NCBI RefSeq assembly: GCF_013368755.1
Contig: NC_049566.1
Span: 4,914,394-4,978,393, forward strand
DNA length: 64,000 bases
Origin: Talaromyces rugulosus
Taxonomy: Eukaryota > Ascomycota > Eurotiomycetes > Eurotiales > Trichocomaceae
Reading direction: 5' to 3'
A program made the position numbers and the translations under genes. This document shows positions 23,834 through 33,377 of the stretch, one piece after another. The notes beneath the pieces were generated by a model that did no database searches, had not been told where the DNA came from, and saw only the letters and a program-made list of their open reading frames with translations. How positions within the stretch are numbered: position 1 is the first letter of the stretch; each line of letters starts with the position of its first letter.

Positions 23834-23844
23834 AAGCGGTTTAT
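23834..23844 (-). promoter_or_regulatory. Putative self-primer binding site of gypsy 3
   Basis: Two bases inside the 5' LTR. The 11 nt here (element sense ATAAACCGCTT) are the exact complement of AAGCGGTTTAT inside the LTR (23974-23984; also 16517-16527). The LTR copy lies about 40 bp downstream of a TTATAA box in element sense, where transcription could start. This is the arrangement of self-primed elements such as Tf1, in place of a tRNA primer site. Confidence 0.65.
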
Positions 23845-23846
23845 AA

Positions 23847-24175
23847 TGTAAAGTGGGTGGTGTCTGAAAGACTTATATATGAGGGAGTTGGAACCTACTG
23901 GGCTCTGAGGGGGTTCCTACTAGGAGTCGAGGCAGTATATAAAGTAAATAGATATGGGTTATATTGATATAGAATAAACCGCTTGAGCCCCTTCATCCTG
24001 GGGGATGGGGTCTCAAGCTTATAAGCCTGATCTAGATGAGATCCTACTTCCTAACAGGGTTATATTCACCGAGCATGAGGGGTAGATGCATCCTTTGTGA
24101 TGTATCAACTCAACCCGCGGAGGATATGCAGGCCTTTGTAAGCCGGATCGGCATCCCCGAGCCTGGCACTTCACA
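23847..24175 (-). repeat. 5' LTR of gypsy 3
   Basis: 329 bp, TG...CA in element sense, one mismatch to the other LTR. Contains the putative primer complement at 23974-23984 and a TTATAA box at about 24018-24023. Confidence 0.95.
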
Positions 24176-24180
24176 GATAA

Positions 24181-24478
24181 TATCCAAGAATGATATGGTC
24201 TGAAGTACTATGAGAAGGATTATCTGAAGCTATAATAATATAAATTAACAAACTATAAACATTCTATTAAATAATATTGAAAGATATTAAGTAGGCTAAA
24301 AACTGAATAAAGACCTACTATAACAAGAAATATAAGGATATGTTAATCTTTAAAAAAGAGAAGAAAGTTTATTTATTATAATAAATAATTGGATAGAAAA
24401 AATTTAATATTCTAAGTAAGAGACTAAGTAATAAACTTGATATTATTAAATATAAACTTTTTATAATTTAAAAAAAAC
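24181..24478 (+). pseudogene. Gypsy A fragment 4: integrase C-terminal part, truncated
   Basis: AT-rich continuation of gypsy A after the GATAA duplicate. Through stops it reads VYLL ... LSKRLSNKLDIIKYKLFII, matching the usual gypsy KRPSxKLDxxKxGPFxI block before the chromodomain. The reading and the AT-richness end abruptly at about 24478. Chromodomain, 3' part and LTR of gypsy A are absent from the window, so this is a breakpoint, probably the edge of the recombinase-bearing segment. Confidence 0.7.
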
Positions 24479-24479
24479 T

Positions 24480-24992
24480 TGTCACAGACGAAAACGCGGT
24501 GGCCCCGTTGCCGCATCCCGCCTGGCGTCTGGCCGCCCTAACGAGGCCCCCCAGCACCGCCCGCGCCGCTGAGCACCGGGCGACCCCCCGGGGGGCCCCC
24601 GGGGCGTCCCGGTGCCACCCAGTGTCCCCCTGGTGCCCCCCAGGGGACCGGCCGGAAAACCGTCAAGTCGACGCGAAGGGGGGAGGGGGAAACAGGGCGC
24701 CGTCGGTGCCTGCCAGATGAGTATGAGAGAGCGGCCGGCCGACCACCTCTCGCCCTACCCCCCGTCTCACTCTTCTCCTTTTCTTCTCTTCTCTTCCTGC
24801 ATCATCCGTACGCGAGCTCGTCTATACCGAAGGGGGAAACGAAGGCTCAGCGTCTGCTTTCACTGTTGGGGAGCCACTCCACTGGTCAGCTCCTCTGCCT
24901 TTTATAGCGAAGGACTCACAAAAAAAAAAAGGCCAAAAAAAAGGCCAAAAAAAAAAAAAAAAAAAAAACCAGTCCAGGAATCGGGCCTGAAG
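24480..24992 (+). promoter_or_regulatory. GC-rich 5' region of the captain-like gene
   Basis: Sharp change to GC-rich, RIP-free DNA. It contains C-rich and G-rich runs, a CT-rich tract (24750-24800) of the kind common in fungal promoters, and an A-rich low-complexity tract (about 24919-24968) just before the chosen start. An ORF is open upstream of the chosen start, but its sequence is low-complexity, so I treat it as 5' leader. Confidence 0.5.
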
Positions 24993-27900
24993 ATGCCACC
25001 GCAGAAGGGATTCGCGGCGTATTGGGACAGGGCGCGAGAGTCAGGTGCGGACCAGAATCGACAGGGCATCGATGGGCAGGTTGTGCGGAAGAGGGTCGTC
25101 CCGAGTACCACGAAAGCTTACGACAAGGTGATCACGATGTTCGAAGAGTGAGTAGACCCTGGCCTAGGTCGTGGAGCGTGAGGGCTGACGCGGGCCCTTC
25201 TGTCGTGGCCAGCTACTGCACGGAGTACGGTCTACAGGCGGCCGTCGCGGCGTACGACATGAGAACGCTCAAGGACTTCATGAATATCGTCAGCTGGGGC
25301 ATCGAAGGGAAGTACGGCGACCCGACCCCGGGAGAGCAGGCCATTATTTGCAAATGGAATTATTTGACGGCCAATATCCGCCGCAAATACGGCAAGGACG
25401 TCCCTCGCGAGGCGACTTCCTCAGTGACCAACGTGAGGCTCTCTCCTCCGGTGGCGGGAGGCCCCAGCTAACCTGTAGACAGTATCTGCAGACATTCGTG
25501 ATCCCGAGCATCGGAGCCCCGAGCCGGAAACGTCCCAAGAGGCAAGCGACCACGTCGCGTTTCGTGCACCTGGTGGCGACCCTGTGGGAGCGTGACTGGC
25601 ATTTGTATCGGCAGCCCCAGGCTCGGGTGAGTCTGTCAGCGGAAATCCTAGTCTACAGCAGTAGCTCGGCGAGAATTGGTGAGATGATCCAGTCCAGCAG
25701 CCGTCCAGGGACGGGCAAGGGCGTCTATTTCCGGGTAAGTCTCGCAGCCGTCTTTCCTCCCCTCCCTCTACTGCTTCTTCATCCTAGGGAGGGAGACGGT
25801 CGACGGCTGGCTGATGCGCCCCCTTCTTTTGTAGGATGTCGTGATGGTGATCTTCCGTAATGAGGAAGGGATGGCGGAGTTCGCGGTCCGTGTCGTTCGA
25901 CCGGCCAAGGGTCAAACGTACAATCCTGAGAACAAGTAAGTCTGGCATCCTTTCCCTTCATCAACATGGCGGCGACGGGGTGGGCCACTGACAGCACGAC
26001 CGGGAGATCAGCCCAGAGCATGCCATGCACGAAGGCCGCGGTGCGAAGCCCTTCTTTCTCAACCCGGTGCTGATGTTTCTCGCTCTTTGGGTCGCCCGTG
26101 GTGCCTTTCGAGACTACTCCACGGTCGACCAGATCCTTGACATCCCCCCGCCGGCGCAGGGAAGAGATGCCCATGTCCTCCGCTGGCGAGATGGGAACCT
26201 TCCCCTCTTTCCAGGGGTCGATCAACGGATCCAGAAGGCGAACGCTTTCGACGCCCACCGTTACCTCCTGGGTAAACGTGCCGGGTTTCCGTACCCCCCC
26301 ACGATTCATGAGATCCGGGCGGAGGGCGTCAGTCTCGTGGGTCAGTACATCCCCCACGGCGGCGCGGCGTCACAGGGAGGGGGATTTGTGCCCGTTGCTA
26401 ATGTCTTGTCTCAGATAGCATGTATTCAGGGTCGAAACGTATGAAGCATGCCGGCCACGCCAACCCTCGAATACACAACAAATTCTACGAGCCCAATCTG
26501 GCCACCGATCTGCAGAGTTTGCAGGAAGGCAACGACCCCCGTACCTTGGTCAACGAGGTCTTCCGTGAGCTGTCCATTCCTCGTCACCCCGACCTGGCCC
26601 AGGAACTGCCCGCGGCGGAGCAATATCGGCTCCAACAGAGAGAAGACTACCGAGACATTCAACGGGCTCTGGCCGATGGCCAAACCGGGATAAACCGCAG
26701 TCGCCTGTACACGAAACTGCGAGGACTGGAGAAGCGGGCCTTGGATGTGTTCCAGCGATCACAGCAGCAAGCTGGTCCCATCGAACCCGGCTGTGAAGAC
26801 GATGACGGCTACTCCTTAGGTCCGCAACGGTCTCGGTACGCCCGAGCCTGCCGCCTGATGCCCCTGCGTCGACGGTTGGCGGAAAACATCTTCAAAGTAG
26901 GCCATCTTCGGAGCCCCCTGGGCCGTCAGGTGCTGGCAGATCTCATCGCGCTGGCCGGTCAGCGTCACGAGATCGAGATCCGGACGGGCTTAGAAGCGGA
27001 CCGGTGCCATTGCGACGTCGCACACGATAGCAACGACGGTGCCAGCAGCTCCAACGGTGAGGAAAGCGACGATGGCTGGAACAGTAGTGTGGGCGATGGG
27101 AGCGGTGACGACGGTGATGCGGGCTGCGTGAGGGACACGACTGGGAGGCAGAGGTAAGAGACCCGACCCGGGTCGTACCCCAGTAACCACAAGACGAGCG
27201 ACGAGCTGACCGGTTCTGTGCCAGCCCGAACATCGGGTCGTACGGCCATCCCGCAGCTCGATGGCGCCACATTCATCGATGCCATCGGACGTATCTGTTT
27301 AGGAAGCATGGCTTCGGGGAGTTCTGCTTCATCTGCGACACCTGGTTCACGGGTCGGCTGCAGTGGGAGGAACACTGCCGGTCACACGTGGGCAACCCGT
27401 CCACAATCCCAGCGCAGTGTAATCCTCTGATCTACGGAGCGACGTTGGTCCACCCGGGTTTCTGTCCCGTCTGTCTTGGCAATGGCCACTTCTCGCAGTA
27501 CCTTGATCGCGGTTCGTGGAAGAAGCACGTCGACGCTTGTTTTGGTGTCTGGGTGGGGTCCCACCGTCGCCCGTTGTCCTGCCCGTTTCCCCACCCCAAA
27601 TGTGCGGCGCTTGCCGTGGACCCGTTGACGCTTGTTTTCCACTGGTGGGACATTCACGTGATTTCAATCCCACGGGAGACAGTTGACAAACTGCAAGACG
27701 TGGACCCAACTGTTGAATCGATCGCTCCCTCGCGGCAGCGTGGATTTGCCTTTATCGATCAAACCCAGTTCGCCAAGGCGCGCGTCCTCGCGGGTGATGA
27801 TGGCGTGCGTCCAGGTCGCTCCGGGAAACGGGGTGTTCCGTCCATCGCCGAGGACGTAAAGACGGACCGGCGGCGGGCACGTGACCTGTCACGAGGGGAG

Positions 27901-28131
27901 GCGTCCACCGATGATTGCCAGCCAGCCAAGCGCCTGAAGACTCGCAAATATCCAACCATCGCTGTTGTGATACCGTGGTCGCCCTTGTGGTCTTCAACGA
28001 GGTCGACGGCTCTTAGTCCTGGGCGGCTCGTAGATCAGAGAGGATCAGGGCACACGCCAATGACGGAGTTGAACACCCAAAAAAGTAGGAACTCGCGGAG
28101 TGCTTGCTCCTTTCATCTGAACCACACATAA
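24993..28131 (+). CDS. DUF3435 tyrosine recombinase, Starship captain-like, 7 exons
   Basis: Site-specific DNA recombinase predicted to move a large element. Exons 24993-25147, 25213-25432, 25483-25734, 25835-25935, 26012-26340, 26415-27153 and 27225-28131 (GT...AG introns) add up to exactly 900 codons plus stop. N-terminal core-binding helices (TKAYDKVITMFED ... AAVAAYDMRTLKDFMN) precede the catalytic part. All expected active-site positions are present: Arg189 (SARIGEM), Lys234, His342 and Arg345 (HEIR), His367 (HAGHANP) and Tyr377 (NKFYEP). The H-E-I-R-A-E and GHANPR...FYEPN blocks are those of DUF3435. The C-terminal third carries three C2H2-like zinc motifs (Cys633/636-His649/653; Cys679/682-His700-Cys704; Cys718/724-His738/743). 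No stop or RIP damage. A captain normally sits at the 5' end of its Starship transcribed inwards, which would put cargo to the right. The right boundary is not identified. Confidence 0.82.
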
Positions 28132-28474
28132 TAACAACCATAATTAGAGTCAGGTGTGCATAGGTAGACGTCCAGCCACCCCATTTTATCATGTGTGCTC
28201 ATGCATTAAGTAAGCTATAATCACCGATTCGATTCACATGGTTGTACACGCCTCTTCATTATACTGTTTCCTTACCTTCCTTCCCCCATGTCTTGCCTTC
28301 GCCGGTTAATTGGAGGGTGGATCTTCGTCAAAAAATATCATTCAATAGTCTTCTTACGCAATTCCCCCCCAAAAAAAGACCTGTAAGGAGGCGGGGCTGT
28401 ATATTAGTAGTAGCGAGTATTGTTCCAATTTTAGAATTTATTCAAGTAATAGACTATTTGGCTGGAAATACGGA
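28132..28474. other. Intergenic, captain to F-box gene
   Basis: The two genes converge here. A small plus-strand ORF (28242-28511) has no recognisable features and overlaps the F-box gene end; I do not call it. Nothing else seen. Confidence 0.5.
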
Positions 28475-29305
28475 TTATCTTAATGTCAATGCAGTGATAG
28501 GATTTGGATAGTCTCCATTTCCTTCTCGGGAAATGAGAAACTGGCGCCGACTGTAAGAACTCTCAAAAACGGCCTGCATCAACGATTTTCGATCGTCTAC
28601 ATGATAAAAATGGTTCAAGACAAAACCAGCGCGAATAGCTCTTCGAGATGCCCATTTAAGAATAAGACGCTCAACAGCTGTAGGATCCGCCATTTCAAAT
28701 CTCGATACGGATCCGTTGCTGCCAATAATGCCTGAAGGGCTGATAACCTGCAAATCCCTCTCATTGAAAAAGCAACATAAGGAGTACGGCAAGTAGTCTT
28801 CCCTATATCGGAGAAGTGCTTTAAGGTTTTTTGGTTCTAGTTTAATCCGCTCCGTTCCATAGAGATGAATGTTTAATCGAAGACCTAATCTAGGAAACAC
28901 GATGTCGCTGGTTCCCCTGTCGAATTCATATGGTCCCTGTAAACTTTGGAGAAGTAAATCTCTCCAGACTTCTGAATCTAGAAACATCATCCAATTCTCA
29001 TACTGTGGATCTCCTTCTCTTCGTGGGTTTTTTGCCTCCATGTGCGTATGAAGAACAATAAACATATCCTTCCGTCGATCCGTGGATAATACGAGATCAT
29101 AGAGATCAGCACCTATAAGACATGGCCTAACCCCACATACGTCAATGATTAGATTTATCCAGCTTTCATTTTTAAATATCTTTTGCCATATAATGGAAGC
29201 GGGATGTTTTTTCCATGAGAAAGCATCGTGTAGGCTATTTTTTGATATAGGATTGAGATAATCAGAAATATGAAGAACCAATTCATCGGGAAGCTTGCTT
29301 CTCAT
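28475..29305 (-). CDS. F-box-type protein, unknown partner
   Basis: 276 residues, single exon. The first 40 residues (KLPDELVLHISDYLNPISKNSLHDAF) match an F-box-like start, which would couple the protein to Skp1 in SCF ubiquitin ligases. The rest has no motif I recognise and lacks ankyrin or leucine-rich repeats. Low GC compared with the captain gene. It is one of several F-box starts within 5 kb, so it may belong to an expanded local family. Substrate unknown. Confidence 0.6.
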   Translation of the reverse strand: MRSKLPDELVLHISDYLNPISKNSLHDAFSWKKHPASIIWQKIFKNESWINLIIDVCGVRPCLIGADLYDLVLSTDRRKDMFIVLHTHMEAKNPRREGDPQYENWMMFLDSEVWRDLLLQSLQGPYEFDRGTSDIVFPRLGLRLNIHLYGTERIKLEPKNLKALLRYREDYLPYSLCCFFNERDLQVISPSGIIGSNGSVSRFEMADPTAVERLILKWASRRAIRAGFVLNHFYHVDDRKSLMQAVFESSYSRRQFLISREGNGDYPNPITALTLR

Positions 29306-29489
29306 TGAAATTGATAGGTGGGAATCTTAAATTTTACTTCTTGTACGAGGAGTGAGCAAAAAATATATGGGAGATATATATACTTCCGGGAGGTCGGATA
29401 CAGAACCCAGTTGTTAATTCGGGCGCCTTGTGGGAGGGAGGCAAAATGGGATCCATACTGCTGAGCTTCATCGAGCAATCCATCCTTTC
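29306..29489. promoter_or_regulatory. Upstream region of the F-box gene
   Basis: Short AT-rich upstream interval with ATATATAT at about 29374. No further signal seen. Confidence 0.35.
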
Positions 29490-30540
29490 CTAGCGATATC
29501 TCCAGGTAACCTCGGTTGCAGCGGATTCTACCGCTGCAGGTGACGTGGAAGGCGTATCTGGACTATCCCAGTCACCAATAAGCTGGACCTGGTCGGTATG
29601 GGGCCACGTCAGATTGGTCGAGGTGCTCAGCCAAGGAATTGGAGTCAGAAAAAAGGCAGGTCCGGCCGGTAAGGGGTTAGTGGTAGTCAACCCGTTCCAA
29701 CCCATCAATGCTTTCAGCAGCATTCTGGATTGTGGGCAGCTTCACATGCTGGCTTCACATGCTGAAGGTGATATGGGGGATCGGATGGGTGCCGTTTTCC
29801 GGTAAGATACCCTAACCGGGCAAGGTAATGGTCCGGCTTGCACAGGGGTAGAGAAGGGAGGGGGGCAGCACTATGACGTTAGTCATTAATGATTCATCAA
29901 TCATCCATAAGCCGTACTTTTCCTTCCACTCAAGTACAAATTAGCCCATTTCCAGAAACTCGGGATCCGCAGATACACCCATCGATGCCACAACCCTCAA
30001 AATGAATGCACTTATTGAACTTCCAGCTGAAATATGTTTCAATGTTTGCGAGTTCCTGTGTTGTAATGATATCTATGCATTCTGTGAAGCGTGCCAGCTT
30101 TCACAAGTCTCCCCCCCCCCCGCCGAATATGTGCGTTTATGTGGTGGCATAGAATCGGTTTTCCAATGGGCAGTTGCGAGATACAGTGAATTCGAAGACA
30201 TGGAAATCAACACCCTCAACATGTTCTTCGAAAAAAAGAAGTATGACAACAATTCGCTGCTATTACCGGAAATCATGCGGCAGTTAGTCTCTGTATAAAA
30301 TATGGCTTTGTCGTGACTAGAGACAGTTACAGTTATTCGGTGGCGACATTTCCCTTAAGCCCGATGTTTTCCATATTGCGTTAAACGGAGTGGTCTCAGT
30401 CATTGAAATGATGATTGATTGTTTTCCTGTAGGTAAAAACGACGTCTGGGGATATATTGAACGCCATATGGTCCCTTGAGGTGCTTGAAGAAGCGGGCCT
30501 AAAGCTATTGAGTGTTTTTTATTGATACAGTACAACACAT
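29490..30540 (+). repeat. Inverted duplication arm 1 (plus)
   Basis: Matches, in reverse orientation, about 34030 down to 32800. Landmarks shared are AGCATTGATGGGTTGGAA (33799; complement at about 29691-29708), the CACGTCACCTTCAGCGGTAGAATCC neighbourhood (complement at about 29522-29545) and the F-box/ankyrin reading frame itself. Divergence is clearly visible and includes indels, so the duplication is not recent. The arms flank the gene at 30896 and a LINE scrap. Confidence 0.7.
30002..30540 (+). pseudogene. F-box/ankyrin gene copy, truncated (arm 1)
   Basis: Open for 98 residues from 30002: an F-box start (ELPAEICFNVCEFL), a Pro run encoded by a C10 tract, then EYVRLCGGIESVFQWAV. It then loses the frame near 30255 through a small deletion relative to the copy at 32495-33377. 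The similarity continues out of frame (GFVVTRDSYS; MMIDCFPVGKNDVW) to about 30540 and stops there. The ankyrin half is missing, so this is a broken copy. Confidence 0.75.
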
Positions 30541-30895
30541 CTACTTTTTCTCTTTAATATTATTTTTAATTGGTCCTTGTGGGGTCTGTCGCCAATGGGA
30601 TCCTAATCGAAACCGTCCTTATAACTGACAACTGCCTCCCTCTGAGCGACTCTATTCTAGTGTGGTCAATGATTTTCCTTCCATTTCTAAACACCTAACT
30701 GACTAATTTCTACTCATTATTCTTCTCAGCTTGTTGGCACAGCCTTTCCTATGCTAGTGATTTGAACGAGCACTATTGCTGCCATCGTGCCGTTACAGAT
30801 TCTGATTGTACGGGAAGAATGCTCAGAATATTCTTTTCACTCGATTCATATTGAGATCGTCATTCTAATCTGACCACTACGGACACTATTTCTTC
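30541..30895. other. Intergenic
   Basis: 355 bp, AT-rich, no ORF, repeat or RNA gene recognised. Contains the 3' flank of the gene at 30896. Confidence 0.5.
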
Positions 30896-31822
30896 CTAAC
30901 CTGACCGGGACAGCAGTCGTTCACTGACCCTACGTTCCGGCAGTAAAGCTTTCATAACGGTGTGGTGCCCCCTATTCTTTGCAATCCTCCACGCCCTCCG
31001 ATGAGATTCCGAGCGCCAATTGAATTTCCTTGTTTGTAATAGCATCGACACAATTTTATCATAGCCAGCCCGTGCTGCGATTTCCAGAGGTTCCTCATAA
31101 TGGCCTGAACATGGATCAGCTCCATGCGCCAGCAGAGATCTCACAGCCTTTTCTTTCTGATCGCAGTCAAGCGATTTTGTCTTCATTCCGAAGGTCAGCG
31201 CCAACTTGAGTAGAATCTGACGTTCGCTTCTCGGTAAAATCGATAATAATGGCTTGGTAATTTCAGGACGATCCAAAGAGGCAGCCTGGGATATCATCTC
31301 TATCAAGAAATGTCCATACCAATAATCTGGGTGTTTGACTTTGGTGTCTTCCTGGTCGGGAATACAGTCTGCCATCATTTTGAGGAGCATATCATAGCCT
31401 TTCTGAGCTCCAATGGCGAATGTCTCAATAATCAGGAATTGTCGACCCTCACACAGGAGAGTCACAATTGTCTCCTTTGTGACAACGAAATCGTTCTCCA
31501 AAAGCAGATCGACTGCATAGTCATTTTCTCGCAGGGCAGCGTCCATCAGTGCTGGAATACCATCAACAATGTCATTAATAAGACATTCTCGTCCGCCTGG
31601 TTCCTTTCGATATCGGAGCAGCTTTTCAAGGGTACTGACGCGAATCTGAGTTTGCAACGTCCATGAGATAAGCCATTTGAAGTTGCATTGTCTGTAGAGC
31701 CGCTCTTCAGCTATTGCCTGTGCGTCTTTGCATGTCTGAGAGAGCCTGGCTAGGTACTTACTGCCCATGGAGTCCATAATCATAAGCCAGATCTCAATGG
31801 ACATGTTCATCAACGTCGCCAT
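30896..31822 (-). CDS. F-box-like ankyrin-repeat protein
   Basis: 308 residues, single exon. An N-terminal F-box-like stretch (MSIEIWLMIMDSMGSKYLARLSQTCK) is followed by a TLEKLLRYRK segment and degenerate ankyrin repeats (IPALMDAALRENDYAVDLLLEN; AVRSLLAHGADPCSGHYEEPLEIAARAGYDKIVSMLL). The basic C-terminus (HRRAWRIAKNRGHHTVMKALLPERR) parallels that of the 32495 gene, so the two are distant paralogues. It is likely an SCF adaptor with a protein-binding repeat domain; the partner is unknown. Intact, with no RIP damage. Confidence 0.75.
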   Translation of the reverse strand: MATLMNMSIEIWLMIMDSMGSKYLARLSQTCKDAQAIAEERLYRQCNFKWLISWTLQTQIRVSTLEKLLRYRKEPGGRECLINDIVDGIPALMDAALRENDYAVDLLLENDFVVTKETIVTLLCEGRQFLIIETFAIGAQKGYDMLLKMMADCIPDQEDTKVKHPDYWYGHFLIEMISQAASLDRPEITKPLLSILPRSERQILLKLALTFGMKTKSLDCDQKEKAVRSLLAHGADPCSGHYEEPLEIAARAGYDKIVSMLLQTRKFNWRSESHRRAWRIAKNRGHHTVMKALLPERRVSERLLSRSG

Positions 31823-32245
31823 TGCGATCGGGGGCGAAGAGCGAAGACGGCGGTGGAGTCAAACTTGTGACATGGCAGTCAGATGTCACAGTCGGGGGAG
31901 AGTGGCTCACTTTTATAGCCTGTGAGACCAGCGGTAACTTCCGACCGAGCGAATAACATGATCATTCTGTCATTCTGCTTATAGGCCTTGTCCTGAGTCA
32001 CCCCTGTCGTTTCTCGACCTATCAGCCCCTTCATTTTATCGGCTGATTTGGATTTTAATAAAACACTATCACCGATCAGGTGTGGTTCTGCCACGAAGCC
32101 CTTCGCGTACGGTAACCAGATGAAGTTCAGAGCCTGTAGTGGAGTGGTTGAGATGCTCATCCTCCACATCGCTTTCGAGTGTCAAGGCCGCTCAATAATG
32201 ACCCTAACATTAGTATTTACGCCTTCGAAGAAATAATTCATAGCC
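31823..32245. other. Intergenic with a doubtful minus-strand ORF
   Basis: Upstream of the ankyrin gene. A 96-codon minus-strand ORF (31879-32169) has no recognisable motif and I do not call it a gene. Includes the likely promoter of 30896-31822. Confidence 0.4.
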
Positions 32246-32440
32246 CTGGTGGGCGTTCTCAAACAAACCATTGGGCTGGCCAAAGCAGGCCAGGGCCGCG
32301 GCCCAAGAGGATGCTACAACCCCCCTGGGGAATGAAAACAACCACTCTCGGTATCGTACGATCCCAACACCGACAAAGGCTTGCTAGAGATAGTTGGGAA
32401 ACAGGCCCAAAGTGGATAAAGTAGCGAAATAAACAGGTAT
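32246..32440 (+). pseudogene. LINE (Tad-like) fragment, post-RNase H region
   Basis: The plus-strand reading around 32255-32430 (NKPLGWPK-QARA, QEDATTP, a THSRYRTIP / VRSQHRQRLARDSWETGPK tract in adjoining frames) parallels the segment of the better LINE remnant at 55605-55790 (LGLAKEQARVVTQKDATP ... SQVGTNKALPEKVGKHAKRVD). Frames shift between blocks, so it is a decayed scrap of about 200 bp of the same LINE family. It lies between the two arms of the inverted duplication. Confidence 0.55.
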
Positions 32441-32494
32441 CTATCGAAATCAATAGTAACACCATCTTCCACCCCCCTGTGCTGTTCCAACGAG

Positions 32495-33377
32495 CTAGCT
32501 TTTCCGACCTCTTGCAGCTATCCTGCGGCTTTTGCGATTGTTTCTCGTTAAAATATCCACAAATTGACTATGCCCGTGTTTTTTCGCAAGCTTTCGTGCA
32601 TTTCGAAACGATCTTGACCCCGGATCGTATTTTTCCTTAACTAGCAGTTGGACAATTTCAACGTAATCGCGACTTGCTGCGGACTCTAGCGGGGTCCTTC
32701 TACCACACGGATAATATCCATCGGCACCCTGCGAAAGGAGGAGTTCTATGGCCTTTATCTTCTCGGCTGGGCTGAAATGTTCATCTAGAATGATCCAAGA
32801 CACCCCTTGAGACAATACCTTCCGATGATGCTCAGGAGGTACTATCGATAAAAGACACTTAATAGCTTTAGTCTCGTCTGTTAAAGTACCCATAGGGAGC
32901 ATATAGCGGTCAAGATGTTTCCAGATGTCGCTTCTAACTTTAGGGAAACAATCAATCATCATTTCAAGGGCTGACACCATTCTGTTCGATGCAGTTAGTA
33001 AGATGTCTTTCCTAAGGCAATAAGCAGTAGTAAAACTGTCTCTTGTCACGACAAAGCCATTTTTTATGAAGAGACTAACCGCCGCATAATTTCCGGTAAT
33101 AGCAGCGAATACCAGCGGGGATCTGCCACAGATCTCGATACTGCTGTAGTCATAATCCTTTTCTTCGAATAACATTTTGAGGGTGTTGATCACCATGTCT
33201 TTGGTTTCACCAACTGCCCATTTGAAAACCGATTCTATGCCGCCACATAGACGTACATATTCGGGGGGGGACTTGTGAAAACTGGCACGCTTCACAGAAT
33301 GCATAAATATCCATACAATAGAGGAACTCGCAAATATTGAGACATATTTCAGCCGGGAGTTCAGTAAGTGTGTTCAT
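32495..33377 (-). pseudogene. F-box/ankyrin protein, frameshifted at a G8 run (arm 2)
   Basis: From the ATG at 33375-33377 an F-box start (LTELPAEICLNICEFLYC, YAFCEACQFSQ) runs to a run of eight G (33263-33270; C8 in gene sense). There the frame shifts relative to the long downstream ORF (33304-32495, 269 residues) that holds EYVRLCGGIESVFKWAV and ankyrin repeats (SPLVFAAITGNYAAVSLFIKNG; AIELLLSQGADGYYPCGRRTPLESAASRDYVEIVQLLV) and a basic tail. The plus-strand sister copy reads through this tract in frame. Either a genuine one-base slip or a sequencing error in the homopolymer would explain it, and if the latter the gene is intact (about 293 residues). Confidence 0.7.

Larger units (their letters stand above)
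16390..24175 (-). mobile_element. Gypsy 3: young Ty3/gypsy chromovirus, complete, minus strand
   Basis: Two 329-bp LTRs differing at one position (A16693 versus G24150), flanked by an exact 5-bp duplication GATAA (16385-16389, 24176-24180). On the minus strand: 5' LTR at 23847-24175, gag, protease, RT, RNase H, integrase, chromodomain, then about 2.1 kb with an antisense ORF, then the 3' LTR. Only a handful of nonsense codons, each explainable by a single C-to-T change. An 11-nt primer site complementary to the LTR suggests self-primed reverse transcription. This is the most recent insertion into gypsy A. Confidence 0.96.

Noticed and set aside
24909..24968. A-rich tract as the poly(A) tail of a retroposed gene
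   Set aside because: It lies upstream of the gene start, is interrupted by GGCC, and the gene downstream has introns.
24612..24992. N-terminal extension of the captain ORF upstream of 24993
   Set aside because: It is open but encodes Pro/Ser-rich and then poly-Lys sequence from an A-rich tract; the ATG at 24993 starts where DUF3435-like sequence begins.
26426..27709. Several antisense ORFs over the captain gene
   Set aside because: They are shadows of GC-rich coding sequence, Arg/Pro/Ser rich, without motifs.
31879..32169. 96-codon minus-strand ORF
   Set aside because: No motif and atypical composition; it is likely chance in an intergenic stretch.
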